NCBI RefSeq assembly: GCF_030053425.1
Contig: NZ_JASGBI010000001.1
Location: forward strand, 3,418,001 to 3,482,000
Direction: 5' to 3'
Length of the DNA: 64,000 bases
From: Lysobacter stagni
GTDB lineage: Bacteria; Pseudomonadota; Gammaproteobacteria; Xanthomonadales; Xanthomonadaceae
This document shows positions 31,711 to 41,337 of the stretch, piece after piece (positions within the stretch are counted from its first letter, which is position 1; each line of letters begins with the position of its first letter). The notes beneath the pieces were generated by a model. It ran no database searches. It was not told where the DNA came from and was given only the letters and a program-made list of their open reading frames with translations. The translations under genes and the position numbers were made by a program.

Positions 31711-33201
31711 ATGGCCCCCACGACCCCACGCCCGCCCCGCGGGCTGAAGCCCGTTCTGTCCGCGTTGGCGATCGCCCTGCTCGTCGCCGGCTGCGCCAGT
31801 TCGCGCGGCCTCGCACCGGAAGGTCGTCCGCTGGATGCCGACTCGCTGCAGAGCCAACGCTCGCTGGCAGGCGCCTCCGATGCCGCGTTTCCCACGCAGG
31901 ACTGGTGGACCACGCTGGGCGATGCGCAGCTCAACGCTCTGATCAATGAAGCCCTGCAGGGCACGCCGGGCCTCGACGCCGCCGACGCACGCGTGCGTCA
32001 GGCCATCGCGCAGGCCGGCCTGGCCGATGCCGCGCGCAAGCCGACGCTCAGCGCAAGTGCGCAGTACGTCGGCGTGCAACTTCCCGAAACGCTCGCGTCC
32101 CCACCGCTGGGCGGTTCCTACACCGACATCGCCATGCTGGGCCTGACCTTCCGGTACACCTTCGACCTCTGGGGCGGAGAGAAGGCCAAGTGGCAGGCCG
32201 CCGTCGGACAGACGCGCGCGGCGGAGATCGACGCGCAGGCCGCGCGACTCACGCTCTCGTCCAACATCGCGCGCGCCTATGTCGCGCTTGCGCAGGCCTT
32301 CGACGCGAACGACACGGCCAAGGCCGACCATTCGCGTGCCGCGCAGCTGCTCGACCTCGGCCGCCAGCGCGTCGCCGCCGGCCTCGACAACCAGCTGCAG
32401 ATCCGCAACGCGGAAAGCGCGGTCGCCAGCGCCGAACAGCAGATGCAGGCCAGCGAGCACGAGATCGAAGTCACGCGCAACGCCCTCGCCGCGCTGCTCG
32501 GCAAGGGTCCGGATCGCGGCCGCGACATCGCACGCCCGGCCGTGCTCGATGCGCCCACGCCCGGCGTCCCGGGCGTGCTGCCGAGCGAGCTGCTCGGTCA
32601 TCGCCCCGACGTGGTCGCGGCGCGCTGGCGCGTGCAATCCGCGCAGCACGGCATCAAGGCCAGCAAGGCTGCGTTCTATCCAAGCGTCAACCTCGCCGCG
32701 CTGCCCGCGCTCGCGGTGGGCGCCGGCGACCTGGGCGACATCTTCAGCGGCGATGCACTGCAGCTGCTGGGGACCGCGGCGATCAACATGCCGATCTTCG
32801 ACGGCGGCCGCCTGCGCAACCAGCTGATGAAGAGCGACGCCGACTACGACCTTGCCGTCGCCACCTACAACCAGACGCTGGTCGGCGCGCTGCGCGAAGT
32901 CGCCGATGCGCTGCATGCGGCGCGCTCGCTCGATGGCCAGATCGTCTCCGCCACGCAGGCGCGCGATGCCGCGCAGAGCGCGTGGGACATCGCCACGTCG
33001 CGCTATCGCGCGGGCCTGGGCACGCAACTGGACGTGCTCGCCGCACAGCGTCCGCTGCTGGAACTCGACCGTCAGCTCACCGTGCTGCGCGCGCAGCGCC
33101 TGGCCGCGTCCATCGACCTCGACCGCGCCCTCGGCGGCGGCCTGGTCATCACCGCTCCCGATTCCACCGAACCGAACATCGCCAAGGCCTCCACGCCATG
33201 A
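31711..33201 (+). CDS. Outer-membrane efflux lipoprotein, NodT/TolC-like
   Basis: 496 aa. Lipoprotein signal peptide with lipobox LLVAGC. Two OEP repeats form the TolC-like barrel and coiled-coil tunnel: the first near LINEALQGTPGLDAADARVR, the second around LLGHRPDVVAARWRV and FYPSVNLAALPA. It starts 2 bp after marR and overlaps the next gene by 4 bp. Exit duct of the tripartite pump. Confidence 0.95.
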   Translation: MAPTTPRPPRGLKPVLSALAIALLVAGCASSRGLAPEGRPLDADSLQSQRSLAGASDAAFPTQDWWTTLGDAQLNALINEALQGTPGLDAADARVRQAIAQAGLADAARKPTLSASAQYVGVQLPETLASPPLGGSYTDIAMLGLTFRYTFDLWGGEKAKWQAAVGQTRAAEIDAQAARLTLSSNIARAYVALAQAFDANDTAKADHSRAAQLLDLGRQRVAAGLDNQLQIRNAESAVASAEQQMQASEHEIEVTRNALAALLGKGPDRGRDIARPAVLDAPTPGVPGVLPSELLGHRPDVVAARWRVQSAQHGIKASKAAFYPSVNLAALPALAVGAGDLGDIFSGDALQLLGTAAINMPIFDGGRLRNQLMKSDADYDLAVATYNQTLVGALREVADALHAARSLDGQIVSATQARDAAQSAWDIATSRYRAGLGTQLDVLAAQRPLLELDRQLTVLRAQRLAASIDLDRALGGGLVITAPDSTEPNIAKASTP

Positions 33202-34394
33202 CCACCGAACCCAATCCCAACGCCAAGGCGGCCGCGCCGCAGACCGCCGGCAACGGCAAGCGCAAGAAGGCGCTGGCGATCCTTGCCACCACCGCGATCG
33301 TCGCCGGCCTCGGCTGGGCCTCGTGGTACCTGCTCGTCGCGCGCTGGCACGAAGACACCGACGATGCCTACGTGCAGGGCAACGTCGTCAGCATCGTTCC
33401 GCAGACGCAGGGCACGGTGGTCAGCATCGACGCCGACGACGGCATGAAGGTCGAAGCCGGCCAGGCGCTGGTGCACCTGGATCCGAACGATGCGCGCGTC
33501 GCCTACGACCAGGCCGTGGCCAACCTGGCCAACACGGTGCGACAGGTGCGCGGCCTGTACAGCGCGGTCGAATCCGGCAACGCCGATCTCGCCGCGCGCG
33601 AGGCGCAGGTGGCGCGTGCGCGCGCCGACCTCAAGCGCCGCGAAGGCCTGGTCGGCAACGGCGCCGTCTCCGCGGAAGAACTGGCGCACGCGCGCAACGA
33701 ACTGGCCGTGCTCGAAGCCGGCCTGCGTGCGTCCAGCGGCAACCTGTCGCGCAACCGTGCACTGGTCGATGCCACCACCGTGAGCAACCAGCCGCAGGTC
33801 GAAGCCGCTGCGTCGCAGCTGCGCCAGGCGTACCTCAACCTGCAGCGCACCGCGATCGTCGCGCCGGTGTCGGGCTATGTCGCCAAGCGCCAGGTGCAGC
33901 TGGGCCAGCGCGTGCAGCCGGGCGTCACGCTGATGACCATCGTGCCGCTGGAACAGGTGTGGGTCGAAGCGAACTTCAAGGAAACGCAGCTGGCAAAGAT
34001 GCGCATCGGCCAGCCGGTGAAGGTGCACGCCGATCTCTACGGCGGCGATGTCGAGTACGACGGCAAGGTCGCAGCGCTGGGCCTGGGCACGGGCAGCGCG
34101 TTCTCGCTGCTGCCGGCACAGAATGCCAGCGGCAACTGGATCAAGATCGTGCAGCGCGTTCCGGTGCGCATCGAAGTCGATGCGAAGCAGCTGGCCGAAC
34201 ACCCGCTGCGCCTGGGCCTGAGCATGCACGCCGACGTGACCGTTCGCGACCAGGACGGCGCCGTGCTGGCGCAGGCGCGCAAGGACGCCAAGCCGCTGTT
34301 CACCACGGCCGCCTACGAGAAACAGCTCAGCGATGCGAACGCACTGATCGACAAGGTCATCCGCGAGAACCTGCCGGGCGCGCGCAACGGCTGA
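33198..34394 (+). CDS. Membrane-fusion protein, EmrA/HlyD family
   Basis: 398 aa. Periplasmic adaptor with one N-terminal membrane helix (LAILATTAIVAGLGWASWYL). Barrel-sandwich halves show DTDDAYVQGNVVSIVPQTQG and IVAPVSGYVAKRQVQLGQRV, separated by an alpha-hairpin of about 100 residues. It links the MFS pump with the outer membrane duct. ATGA overlap with the preceding gene. Confidence 0.95.
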   Translation: MTTEPNPNAKAAAPQTAGNGKRKKALAILATTAIVAGLGWASWYLLVARWHEDTDDAYVQGNVVSIVPQTQGTVVSIDADDGMKVEAGQALVHLDPNDARVAYDQAVANLANTVRQVRGLYSAVESGNADLAAREAQVARARADLKRREGLVGNGAVSAEELAHARNELAVLEAGLRASSGNLSRNRALVDATTVSNQPQVEAAASQLRQAYLNLQRTAIVAPVSGYVAKRQVQLGQRVQPGVTLMTIVPLEQVWVEANFKETQLAKMRIGQPVKVHADLYGGDVEYDGKVAALGLGTGSAFSLLPAQNASGNWIKIVQRVPVRIEVDAKQLAEHPLRLGLSMHADVTVRDQDGAVLAQARKDAKPLFTTAAYEKQLSDANALIDKVIRENLPGARNG

Positions 34395-34425
34395 TCCGCG
34401 AGCCGTTCGCAGTCCACCCTTTTTG

Positions 34426-34512
34426 CCGTCATCCCCGCGCTAGCGGGGATCCAGCGACCTCCTCCCTCCCCCCGTGAGTCACTGGATTCCCGCCTGCGCG
34501 GGAATGACGGCC
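34426..34512. repeat. REP-like inverted pair inside the efflux operon
   Basis: Arm 1 (34426-34458) holds the hairpin CCCCGCGCTAGCGGGG; arm 2 (34477-34512), inverted, holds TTCCCGCCTGCGCGGGAA. Flanks GCCGTCAT and ATCCAG/CTGGAT match between arms and match the pair at 6581-6680. Stem bases differ between arms but stay paired. Confidence 0.8.
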
Positions 34513-34561
34513 TCTCCACTTCCGTGGCGCACCCGGTGCGTCCGATCCTCAAGACCCCGCC

Positions 34562-36154
34562 ATGTCGACCATCGCGCAACAGGAAGAGGAGATGGGCCTG
34601 CCGGTCACGCCGGAGCCGCCCAAGGCCGCCTTCCGTCCACCCAACATGGCACTGACGACGATCGGCCTTGCGCTTGCGTCGTTCATGCAGGTGCTGGACA
34701 CCACCATCGCCAACGTGTCGTTGCCGACGATCTCCGGCAACCTCGGCGCCAGCGCCAACCAGGCGACGTGGGTGATCACGTCCTTCGCCGTCAGCAACGC
34801 CATCGCCTTGCCGCTGACGGGCTTCCTCACCCGCCGCTTCGGCGAACGCAAGCTGTTCACCTGGGCCACGCTGGCCTTCGTGATCGCCTCGCTGCTGTGC
34901 GGCCTGGCCAACAGCATGGGCCTGCTGGTCGCGGCGCGCGCGCTGCAGGGCTTCGTCTGCGGTCCGATGTACCCGGTCACGCAGGCGCTGCTGATCTCCA
35001 TCTATCCACCGCACAAACGAGGACAGGCCATCGCGTTGCTGGCGATGGTGACGGTCGTGGCGCCCATCGCGGGCCCCATCCTCGGCGGCTGGATCACCGA
35101 CAACTACAGCTGGGAATGGATCTTCTTCATCAACATTCCCATCGGCATCTTCTCCAGCATCGTCGTCGGTCGGCAGCTCAAGGGCCGGCCTGAGCGGCTG
35201 GAGAAGCCGAAGATGGACTACATCGGCCTGGCCACGCTGGTGCTTGGCGTGGGCGCGCTGCAGATCATGCTGGACCTGGGCAACGACGAGGACTGGTTCA
35301 ACTCCACCAAGATCGTGTGGCTGACGGTCGTGGCCGTGATCGCGCTGGTGGTGTTCGTGATCTGGGAGCTCACCGAGAAGGATCCGATCGTCAACCTGCG
35401 CCTGTTCCGCCACCGCAACTTCGCCAGCGGCACGGCCGCGATGGTGATGGCATACGCGGCGTTCTTCAGCGTGGGCCTGCTAGTGCCGCTGTGGCTGCAA
35501 CGCAACCTGGGCTACACGGCGATCTGGGCCGGTTTCGCCAGCGCGCCCATCGGCATCCTTCCCGTGCTGCTGACGCCATTGGTGGGCAAGTACGCGTCGA
35601 AGTTCGACCTGCGCATGCTGGCGACGTTCGCCTTCGTGGTGATGGCCAGCACCAGCTTCTACCGCTCCGGCTTCAACCTCGACGTGAACTTCCAGCGCGT
35701 GGCCGAGGTGCAGTTGTGGCAGGGCCTGGGCGTGGCGCTGTTCTTCATGCCGGTGCTGACGATCCTGCTGTCGGACCTGGAGCCGCACGAGATCGCCGCA
35801 GGCTCCGGCCTGGCGACGTTCGTGCGTACGCTGGGCGGCAGCTTCGCGGCCTCGCTCACCACCTGGGCATGGAACCAGCGCACCACCATCCACCATGCGC
35901 GGCTCACCGAGAGCATCGGCGCCTACGACCCGAGCATGCAGCAGGCCATCAGTGCCCTCGGCCAGGGCGATCTGCAGCGCGGCGCGGCCATGCTCAACGG
36001 CATGATCACGCAGCAGGCCGCGCAGATCGGTTTCAACGAGATCTTCCACCTGCTGGGCATCCTGTTCCTGGTGGTGATCGTGTTCGTGTGGTTCGCCAAA
36101 CCGCCCTTCACGGCGAAGATGGGCGGTGGCGCCGCGGCAGCCGGCGGTCACTGA
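34562..36154 (+). CDS. MFS drug exporter, DHA2 / EmrB family (14 TM)
   Basis: 530 aa, fourteen hydrophobic segments. Family motifs: [16 protein letters not shown] in TM1, [11 protein letters not shown] in loop 2-3, and [19 protein letters not shown]. It uses the proton gradient to drive export through the EmrA-like adaptor and outer membrane duct. The gap of 167 bp to emrA is filled by a REP pair. Final gene of the operon; a terminator follows. Confidence 0.95.
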   Translation: MSTIAQQEEEMGLPVTPEPPKAAFRPPNMALTTIGLALASFMQVLDTTIANVSLPTISGNLGASANQATWVITSFAVSNAIALPLTGFLTRRFGERKLFTWATLAFVIASLLCGLANSMGLLVAARALQGFVCGPMYPVTQALLISIYPPHKRGQAIALLAMVTVVAPIAGPILGGWITDNYSWEWIFFINIPIGIFSSIVVGRQLKGRPERLEKPKMDYIGLATLVLGVGALQIMLDLGNDEDWFNSTKIVWLTVVAVIALVVFVIWELTEKDPIVNLRLFRHRNFASGTAAMVMAYAAFFSVGLLVPLWLQRNLGYTAIWAGFASAPIGILPVLLTPLVGKYASKFDLRMLATFAFVVMASTSFYRSGFNLDVNFQRVAEVQLWQGLGVALFFMPVLTILLSDLEPHEIAAGSGLATFVRTLGGSFAASLTTWAWNQRTTIHHARLTESIGAYDPSMQQAISALGQGDLQRGAAMLNGMITQQAAQIGFNEIFHLLGILFLVVIVFVWFAKPPFTAKMGGGAAAAGGH

Positions 36155-36174
36155 TCGTTCGACAAGACCGCAGA

Positions 36175-36205
36175 AAGGGCCGGGAAACCGGCCCTTATTC
36201 TTTCC
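36175..36205 (+). terminator. Terminator of the efflux operon
   Basis: AAGGGCCGG-GAAA-CCGGCCCTT followed by ATTCTTTCC: 9-bp stem with a GNRA-type loop, 20 bp after the stop codon. Confidence 0.85.
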
Positions 36206-36264
36206 GGGGCCGCGCGCGGCGGCGCACTGCGTTCTACACGGCATCGGCCCGTCTGCGCAGCGCC

Positions 36265-37116
36265 ATGCCCCACTACATCCTCACCCTCTCCTGCCCCGAC
36301 CGTCCCGGCATCGTCAACGCCGTGACCGGCCATCTGCTGCGTTACGAGGGCAACATCCTGGAGGCGCAGCAGTACAACGACCTCGAGACCGATCGCTTCT
36401 TCATGCGCACGGTCTTCGCGCTGGCTCCGGAATCCATCGCCGAGGTGCGCGACGGTTTCGGGGCGCTCGCCAAGGCATTCCGCATGCAGTGGGCGATGCG
36501 TGATCGCAGCGTGCCGCGACGCGTGATGCTGCTGGCGTCGAAGTTCGACCACTGCCTGGCCGACGTGTTGTACCGCTGGCGTATCGGCGAGCTGCCGATG
36601 GAGATCACCGCGGTCGTGGCCAACCATCCCCGCGACACCTACCGCCATCTTGATCTGGATGGCATTCCCTTCCATCACCTGCCGGTGGAGAAAGGGCGAA
36701 AGCAGGAGCAGGAAGCCGCGCTGTGGTCATTGATCGAGCACACCGGCACCGAGCTGGTGGTTCTTGCCCGCTACATGCAGGTGCTCTCGGAGGAACTGGC
36801 GACGAAGTTGTCCGGTCGTTGCATCAACATCCACCATTCGTTCCTGCCCGGCTTCAAGGGCGCGCGCCCGTACCACCGGGCGCATGCACGCGGCGTCAAG
36901 CTGATCGGTGCCACGGCACACTTCATCACCGCGGACCTGGACGAAGGTCCGATCATCGAACAGGACACGCAGCGCGTCAGCCATCACGACACGCCGGAAG
37001 ACATGATCCGGATCGGGCGCGACATCGAGCGCCGCGTGCTGGCGCAGGCGCTGCGCTACTGGCTGGACGACCGCATCCTGCTCAACGGGCACCGCACGGT
37101 GGTGTTCGCGGTGTGA
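36265..37116 (+). CDS. purU: Formyltetrahydrofolate deformylase
   Basis: 283 aa. Hydrolyses 10-formyl-THF to formate and THF, balancing one-carbon pools. N-terminal ACT domain ([20 protein letters not shown]) and C-terminal formyltransferase-fold domain with [28 protein letters not shown] (catalytic Asn/His) and [17 protein letters not shown]. No glyA or purN neighbour. Confidence 0.96.
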   Translation: MPHYILTLSCPDRPGIVNAVTGHLLRYEGNILEAQQYNDLETDRFFMRTVFALAPESIAEVRDGFGALAKAFRMQWAMRDRSVPRRVMLLASKFDHCLADVLYRWRIGELPMEITAVVANHPRDTYRHLDLDGIPFHHLPVEKGRKQEQEAALWSLIEHTGTELVVLARYMQVLSEELATKLSGRCINIHHSFLPGFKGARPYHRAHARGVKLIGATAHFITADLDEGPIIEQDTQRVSHHDTPEDMIRIGRDIERRVLAQALRYWLDDRILLNGHRTVVFAV

Positions 37117-37613
37117 ATGAACCGGCGTTCTCGCCGCGCGCACGCGGCGGCGTCTATGTTGCCGGAATGGGCGCCGTACGCTGGATGCTGATGCTGTGGC
37201 TGGCCACCGTGGTGATTTCCACGGCCGTGGTGGCGTGGGCGGTGCTGTGGCACCGTCTGGACTTCCAGCGCGAAAGTGCGCAGCTGCGGGCCGCCTTCGA
37301 TGCGCTGTGGTTCGACACGCCCATCGGCCGGGTGACGGGACAGGCGCTCACGGTCGTGAAGGTCGCGTATCAGATCGATGAAGCCCTGCTGGCTTCGGCA
37401 ATGTATACGGGGCCCGCGCGCTGGGACGCACTGTGGTACGCGGCCGGGCCCGGCCCCAGTTACTTCCTCGCAGTCTGCGTGCTCGAATCGGGCAAACCGA
37501 TGACCCCGCCACGATGGATCGTGCGCACGCTGGACGAGCCGCACATGCGCGCGGCATTGAACGGCGACCGCAACGCGCAGATGCTGGCGTTCAACGAGGC
37601 GATCCAGGCCTGA
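37113..37613 (+). CDS. Hypothetical membrane-anchored protein
   Basis: 166 aa if it begins at the GTG that overlaps the purU stop (GTGTGA), or 148 aa from ATG 37167 ([16 protein letters not shown]). One hydrophobic N-terminal segment, then a soluble domain of about 110 residues. I do not recognise the family. The overlap suggests translation coupled to purU. The stop lies 29 bp from the convergent radA. Confidence 0.6.
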   Translation: MNEPAFSPRARGGVYVAGMGAVRWMLMLWLATVVISTAVVAWAVLWHRLDFQRESAQLRAAFDALWFDTPIGRVTGQALTVVKVAYQIDEALLASAMYTGPARWDALWYAAGPGPSYFLAVCVLESGKPMTPPRWIVRTLDEPHMRAALNGDRNAQMLAFNEAIQA

Positions 37614-37642
37614 GCTTCAAGCGCGCAGGCCGTCGTGTCCGA

Positions 37643-39049
37643 TCAGGCGCGCTCCAGCGCATCGGCCAGGCGTTCCACGCCCACCACTTCCATCTCGCCC
37701 ATGCGCCCGCTCTTGGGCGCGTTCGCCTTCGGCACGATGGCGCGCTTGAACCCGTGCGTGGCCGCTTCCTTCAGGCGTTCCTCGCCGTTGGGCACGGGGC
37801 GGATCTCGCCTGACAGACCGACTTCGCCGAAGGCGATGGTCTGCTGTTCCAGCGGGCGATCGCGCAGCGACGAGAGCACGGCCAGCAGCACCGGCAGGTC
37901 GGCAGCGGTTTCCTGCACGCGGATGCCACCGACGACGTTGACGAACACGTCCTGGTCGCCGACACCGATGCCGCCGTGGCGATGCAGTACCGCCAGCAGC
38001 ATCGCCAGTCGGTTGCCTTCCATGCCCACCGCGACGCGGCGCGGATTGGACAGCGGGGAGGCATCCACCAGCGCCTGCACTTCCACCAGCAACGGGCGCG
38101 TGCCTTCGCGCGTGACCATCACGCAACTGCCGGGCTGCGGGCGTTCGCTGCCCGAGAGGAAGATCGCGGAGGGGTTGGGCACTTCGCGCAGGCCCTTCTC
38201 GCCCATCGCGAACACGCCCAGCTCGTTGACGGCTCCGAAGCGGTTCTTGAAGGCGCGCAGCACGCGGAAGCGGCTGCCGCTCTCGCCTTCGAAATACAGC
38301 ACCGCGTCGACCATGTGTTCGAGCACGCGCGGACCGGCGATGCCGCCTTCCTTGGTGACATGCCCGACCAGGAAAACCGCGGTGCCGGTTTCCTTCGCGT
38401 AGCGCACCAGGCGTGCGGCACTCTCGCGCACCTGGCTGACCGAGCCGGGTGCGGCGCTGAGTTCCTCGGTCCACAGCGTCTGCACGGAGTCGGCGACGAT
38501 CAGGCCCGGGCGCATCTTCGCGGCGTGCTCCAGCACGCGCTCCACACCGGTCTCGGCCAGCGCGTGCACACCGTCCACCGGCAGACCCAGGCGCGTTGCG
38601 CGACCGGCCACCTGCGCCAACGATTCCTCACCGGTGACGTACAGGCCCGGCAACGTGCCGGCCATGCGACTGATGGCCTGCAACAGCAGGGTGGATTTGC
38701 CGATGCCGGGATCGCCGCCCACCAGCACGACCGATCCGTGCACCAGGCCGCCGCCGAGCACGCGGTCAAACTCACCGATGCCGGTGCTGACGCGATCTTC
38801 CTCGGAGTGGCGTACGTCCTTGAGCGCGGTGACGACGGGCGCATCGGCCTTGCCCGCCCAGCTGGCGCGGCGACTGGCTGCGACGCTCGCGCCGGCCTTC
38901 GACGCGGGCTCGACGACGAATTCGCTCAGCGTGTTCCACGCCGCGCACTCGGCGCACTGGCCCTGCCACTTGCTGTGGTCGGCGCCGCACTCGGAACAGA
39001 CGTACGCGGTGCGGGCCTTGCCCGGGGATTTGGCGGCGAGCTTGGACAT
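37643..39049 (-). CDS. radA: DNA repair protein RadA (Sms)
   Basis: 468 aa. N-terminal C4 zinc finger CSECGADHSKWQGQCAEC, RecA-like ATPase with Walker A GGDPGIGKSTLL, the RadA-specific KNRFGAVNELG motif, and a C-terminal Lon-protease-like domain. It is a hexameric helicase that drives branch migration in recombination. Apparently a single gene. Confidence 0.97.
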   Translation of the reverse strand: MSKLAAKSPGKARTAYVCSECGADHSKWQGQCAECAAWNTLSEFVVEPASKAGASVAASRRASWAGKADAPVVTALKDVRHSEEDRVSTGIGEFDRVLGGGLVHGSVVLVGGDPGIGKSTLLLQAISRMAGTLPGLYVTGEESLAQVAGRATRLGLPVDGVHALAETGVERVLEHAAKMRPGLIVADSVQTLWTEELSAAPGSVSQVRESAARLVRYAKETGTAVFLVGHVTKEGGIAGPRVLEHMVDAVLYFEGESGSRFRVLRAFKNRFGAVNELGVFAMGEKGLREVPNPSAIFLSGSERPQPGSCVMVTREGTRPLLVEVQALVDASPLSNPRRVAVGMEGNRLAMLLAVLHRHGGIGVGDQDVFVNVVGGIRVQETAADLPVLLAVLSSLRDRPLEQQTIAFGEVGLSGEIRPVPNGEERLKEAATHGFKRAIVPKANAPKSGRMGEMEVVGVERLADALERA

Positions 39050-39128
39050 GGCGAGTGCGACGATGAATTGCCCCGCACTCTACCCGGCCGCCGTCGCGGA
39101 AAGCGAGACGACGCCCGGAGCGGTCGGA

Positions 39129-39416
39129 TCAGGCCGCGTGCGGCAGGTGGCACTCCGGATACGACGCGTGCAGTTCCTGCTGCGGTTCGCCCAGCAGGCC
39201 CGCGACATCGCCCTGCGGCACGATGCTGTAGCCGCGCGCGTCGATGTCCTTGGCGATGCCGATCCAGTCCAGTCGCGGCACGGCCGACTCGCTCTCCAGA
39301 CTCCAGCCGAAACTCAGCTCGCCGATGGCGGCCATCTCGTCGCCCGGCAACGATGCACCGCACGGCGCTACTACGAATCCTTCTTCCTTCCCCACCACGA
39401 AGACATCCACTCGCAT
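39129..39416 (-). CDS. Hypothetical protein, 95 aa
   Basis: Start ATG (MRVDVFVVGKEEGFVV) with ACAGGG about 8 nt upstream; a GTG three codons earlier is possible. The protein is acidic with two cysteines near the ends (APCGAS, PECHLP). There is no signal peptide or membrane segment. Family not recognised. Placed upstream of radA on the same strand with an 80-bp gap. Codon use is normal for this genome. Confidence 0.55.
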   Translation of the reverse strand: MRVDVFVVGKEEGFVVAPCGASLPGDEMAAIGELSFGWSLESESAVPRLDWIGIAKDIDARGYSIVPQGDVAGLLGEPQQELHASYPECHLPHAA

Positions 39417-39653
39417 GTTCAACACCCTGTCGAAGTCCTCGAAAACTGGCGGGCAATGGTGGCGACGCGCGTGCTAAAGAAGAGTGAACGCCGCATTGCC
39501 GATGAATGAAACATTCAGCCCGTGCCTGCCGATCCGTGTCGAGGTGCGCGAATCGAACGCGAGCGTGACGCGACCGTCTGACAGTCGCGTGACATGCGTT
39601 GTCTGTCGGCACGCGCGACCGTGTCGTGAGGAAATGCCTGACGGCGGAGAGGC

Positions 39654-39681
39654 AAAAAAAGAACCCCGCCGAAGCGGGGTC
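39654..39681 (-). terminator. Terminator of tRNA-Thr
   Basis: On the minus strand ACCCCGC-TTCG-GCGGGGTTCTTTTTTT: stem with a UUCG tetraloop and a long T tract, 6 nt after the tRNA. Confidence 0.93.
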
Positions 39682-39686
39682 TTGAA

Positions 39687-39762
39687 TGGTGCCGGAAATA
39701 GGAATCGAACCTACGACCTACGCATTACGAATGCGCCGCTCTACCAACTGAGCTATTCCGGC
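39687..39762 (-). tRNA. tRNA-Thr (anticodon CGT)
   Basis: 76 nt with encoded CCA. Acceptor GCCGGAA/TTCCGGC, D arm TAGCTCAGTTGGTAGAGC, anticodon region GCGCATTCGTAATGCG giving CGT (reads ACG), T arm GGTTCGAATCC. Almost identical to Escherichia coli tRNA-Thr(CGU) in the anticodon arm. Confidence 0.95.
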
Positions 39763-39820
39763 GGAAATCGGATGGCCGGGCCTGTGGGGGCCGGGCTGCG
39801 GAGTTCTCCGCGAGGCGGGA

Positions 39821-39850
39821 ATTCTAGGCGCTGGGGCCGTTCCCGGTCAA
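39821..39850 (-). promoter_or_regulatory. Promoter of tRNA-Thr
   Basis: On the minus strand TTGACC (39845-39850), 18-bp spacer, TAGAAT (39821-39826), in the gap between ispH and the tRNA; the -35 lies just outside the ispH stop. Confidence 0.7.
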
Positions 39851-39860
39851 TCGATCCGGC

Positions 39861-40817
39861 TCAATCGACCAGTTGCAGTCGCAGCTCCTTGGGCAGCGCG
39901 AAGACCATGTCCTCCGGCTCGCCGGAGAGTTCGGCCACGTGCTGGGCGCCCAGCTCGCGCAGGCGTTCGATCACGCCGCGTACGAGCACTTCCGGGGCCG
40001 ACGCGCCGGCGGTCACGCCGACCCGCTTGCGGCCCTCCACCCATGCGGGGTTGATCTCGATCGCGCCGTCGATGAGGTAGGCCTCCACGCCCTCGCGCTC
40101 GGCCAGCTCGCGCAGGCGGTTGGAGTTGGAGCTGTTCACCGAACCGACCACCAGTACCAGATCGCATTGCGCGGCCAGCTCGCGCACGGCGTCCTGGCGG
40201 TTCTGGGTGGCGTAGCAGATGTCGTCGTTCTTCGGCCCCTGCAGGGCGGGGAACTTCGTCCGCAGCGCCTCGATGACGCCACGGGTGTCGTCCACGGAAA
40301 GCGTGGTCTGGGTGGTGTAGGCCACGTTCTCGGGCTGGTCGATCTGCAGCGCGGCCACGTCGTCGTTGTCCTCGACGAGGTAAATGCGCCCGGCCCCGGC
40401 CCCGGCCTCGCGCTGCCACTGCCCCATGGTGCCTTCCACCTCGGGATGCCCTTCGTGGCCGATCAGCACCACGTCGCGGCCGGCCCGGCAATGGCGGGCG
40501 ACTTCCAGGTGGACCTTGGTCACCAGCGGACAGGTCGCGTCGAACACCTTCAGCCCGCGGCGCCCGGCTTCCTCGCGCACCGCCTGCGACACGCCATGCG
40601 CGCTGAAGATCACCGTCGCGTTGTCGGGCACCTCGTGGAGCTCCTCGACGAAGATCGCCCCGCGGTGCTTGAGGTCGTCGACCACGAAGCGGTTGTGCAC
40701 GACCTCGTGGCGCACGTAGATCGGTGCGCCCAGCGTTTCGATGGCGCGCTTGACGATCTCGATCGCGCGGTCGACGCCGGCGCAGAAACCACGGGGATTG
40801 GCGAGCACTACGTCCAT
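39861..40817 (-). CDS. ispH: 4-hydroxy-3-methylbut-2-enyl diphosphate reductase
   Basis: 318 aa. Last step of the MEP pathway, producing IPP and DMAPP; a [4Fe-4S] enzyme. Three cluster cysteines lie in [24 protein letters not shown] and [11 protein letters not shown]; the catalytic Glu is in [21 protein letters not shown] binds the diphosphate. It follows lspA by 16 bp at the end of the murJ-ribF-ileS-lspA-ispH run. Confidence 0.97.
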   Translation of the reverse strand: MDVVLANPRGFCAGVDRAIEIVKRAIETLGAPIYVRHEVVHNRFVVDDLKHRGAIFVEELHEVPDNATVIFSAHGVSQAVREEAGRRGLKVFDATCPLVTKVHLEVARHCRAGRDVVLIGHEGHPEVEGTMGQWQREAGAGAGRIYLVEDNDDVAALQIDQPENVAYTTQTTLSVDDTRGVIEALRTKFPALQGPKNDDICYATQNRQDAVRELAAQCDLVLVVGSVNSSNSNRLRELAEREGVEAYLIDGAIEINPAWVEGRKRVGVTAGASAPEVLVRGVIERLRELGAQHVAELSGEPEDMVFALPKELRLQLVD

Positions 40818-40833
40818 GGGGTCATTCTACCGT

Positions 40834-41337
40834 TCAGGGTTGGCGCGCCGGTACGGCCGGCTTCGTGAACAGGCCGAACAGGGCGATGCCGATGGCACCC
40901 ACCACGATGGCCGAATCGGCCACGTTGAACGCGGGCCAGTAATGGTCGCGCCAGTGCCACTGGATGAAATCCACCACGTGCCCGTGAATCAGGCGGTCGA
41001 TGACGTTGCCCAGCGCGCCGCCGATGACAAGCGCGTACGGCAGCGCACTCTTCCAGTCGCGGCGCGGGGTGCGCGCCAGCCACCAACCCAGCAGCCCGCT
41101 GATGCCGACCGCCAGCACCACGAAGAAGTACTTCTGCCAGCCGCCGGCGTCGCTGAGGAAGCTGAAGGCCGCGCCGGTGTTGTAGGTGCGGTACCAGTTC
41201 CAGAAGCCCTCGATCACCGGGATCGCGGTGTACTCGGGCAGGGAACTGAGCACCCAGGCCTTGGTGATCTGGTCGAGCACGATCACCGCGACCGAGACCA
41301 GCAGCCACGCCAGTGCATTGGGACGGACGGTCGTCAT
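40834..41337 (-). CDS. lspA: Lipoprotein signal peptidase (signal peptidase II)
   Basis: 167 aa, four membrane segments. Cleaves lipidated prolipoproteins. Catalytic aspartates are in [20 protein letters not shown] and FNVADSAI. Start [11 protein letters not shown], whose ATG overlaps the ileS stop (ATGA), so the two are coupled. Confidence 0.96.
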   Translation of the reverse strand: MTTVRPNALAWLLVSVAVIVLDQITKAWVLSSLPEYTAIPVIEGFWNWYRTYNTGAAFSFLSDAGGWQKYFFVVLAVGISGLLGWWLARTPRRDWKSALPYALVIGGALGNVIDRLIHGHVVDFIQWHWRDHYWPAFNVADSAIVVGAIGIALFGLFTKPAVPARQP

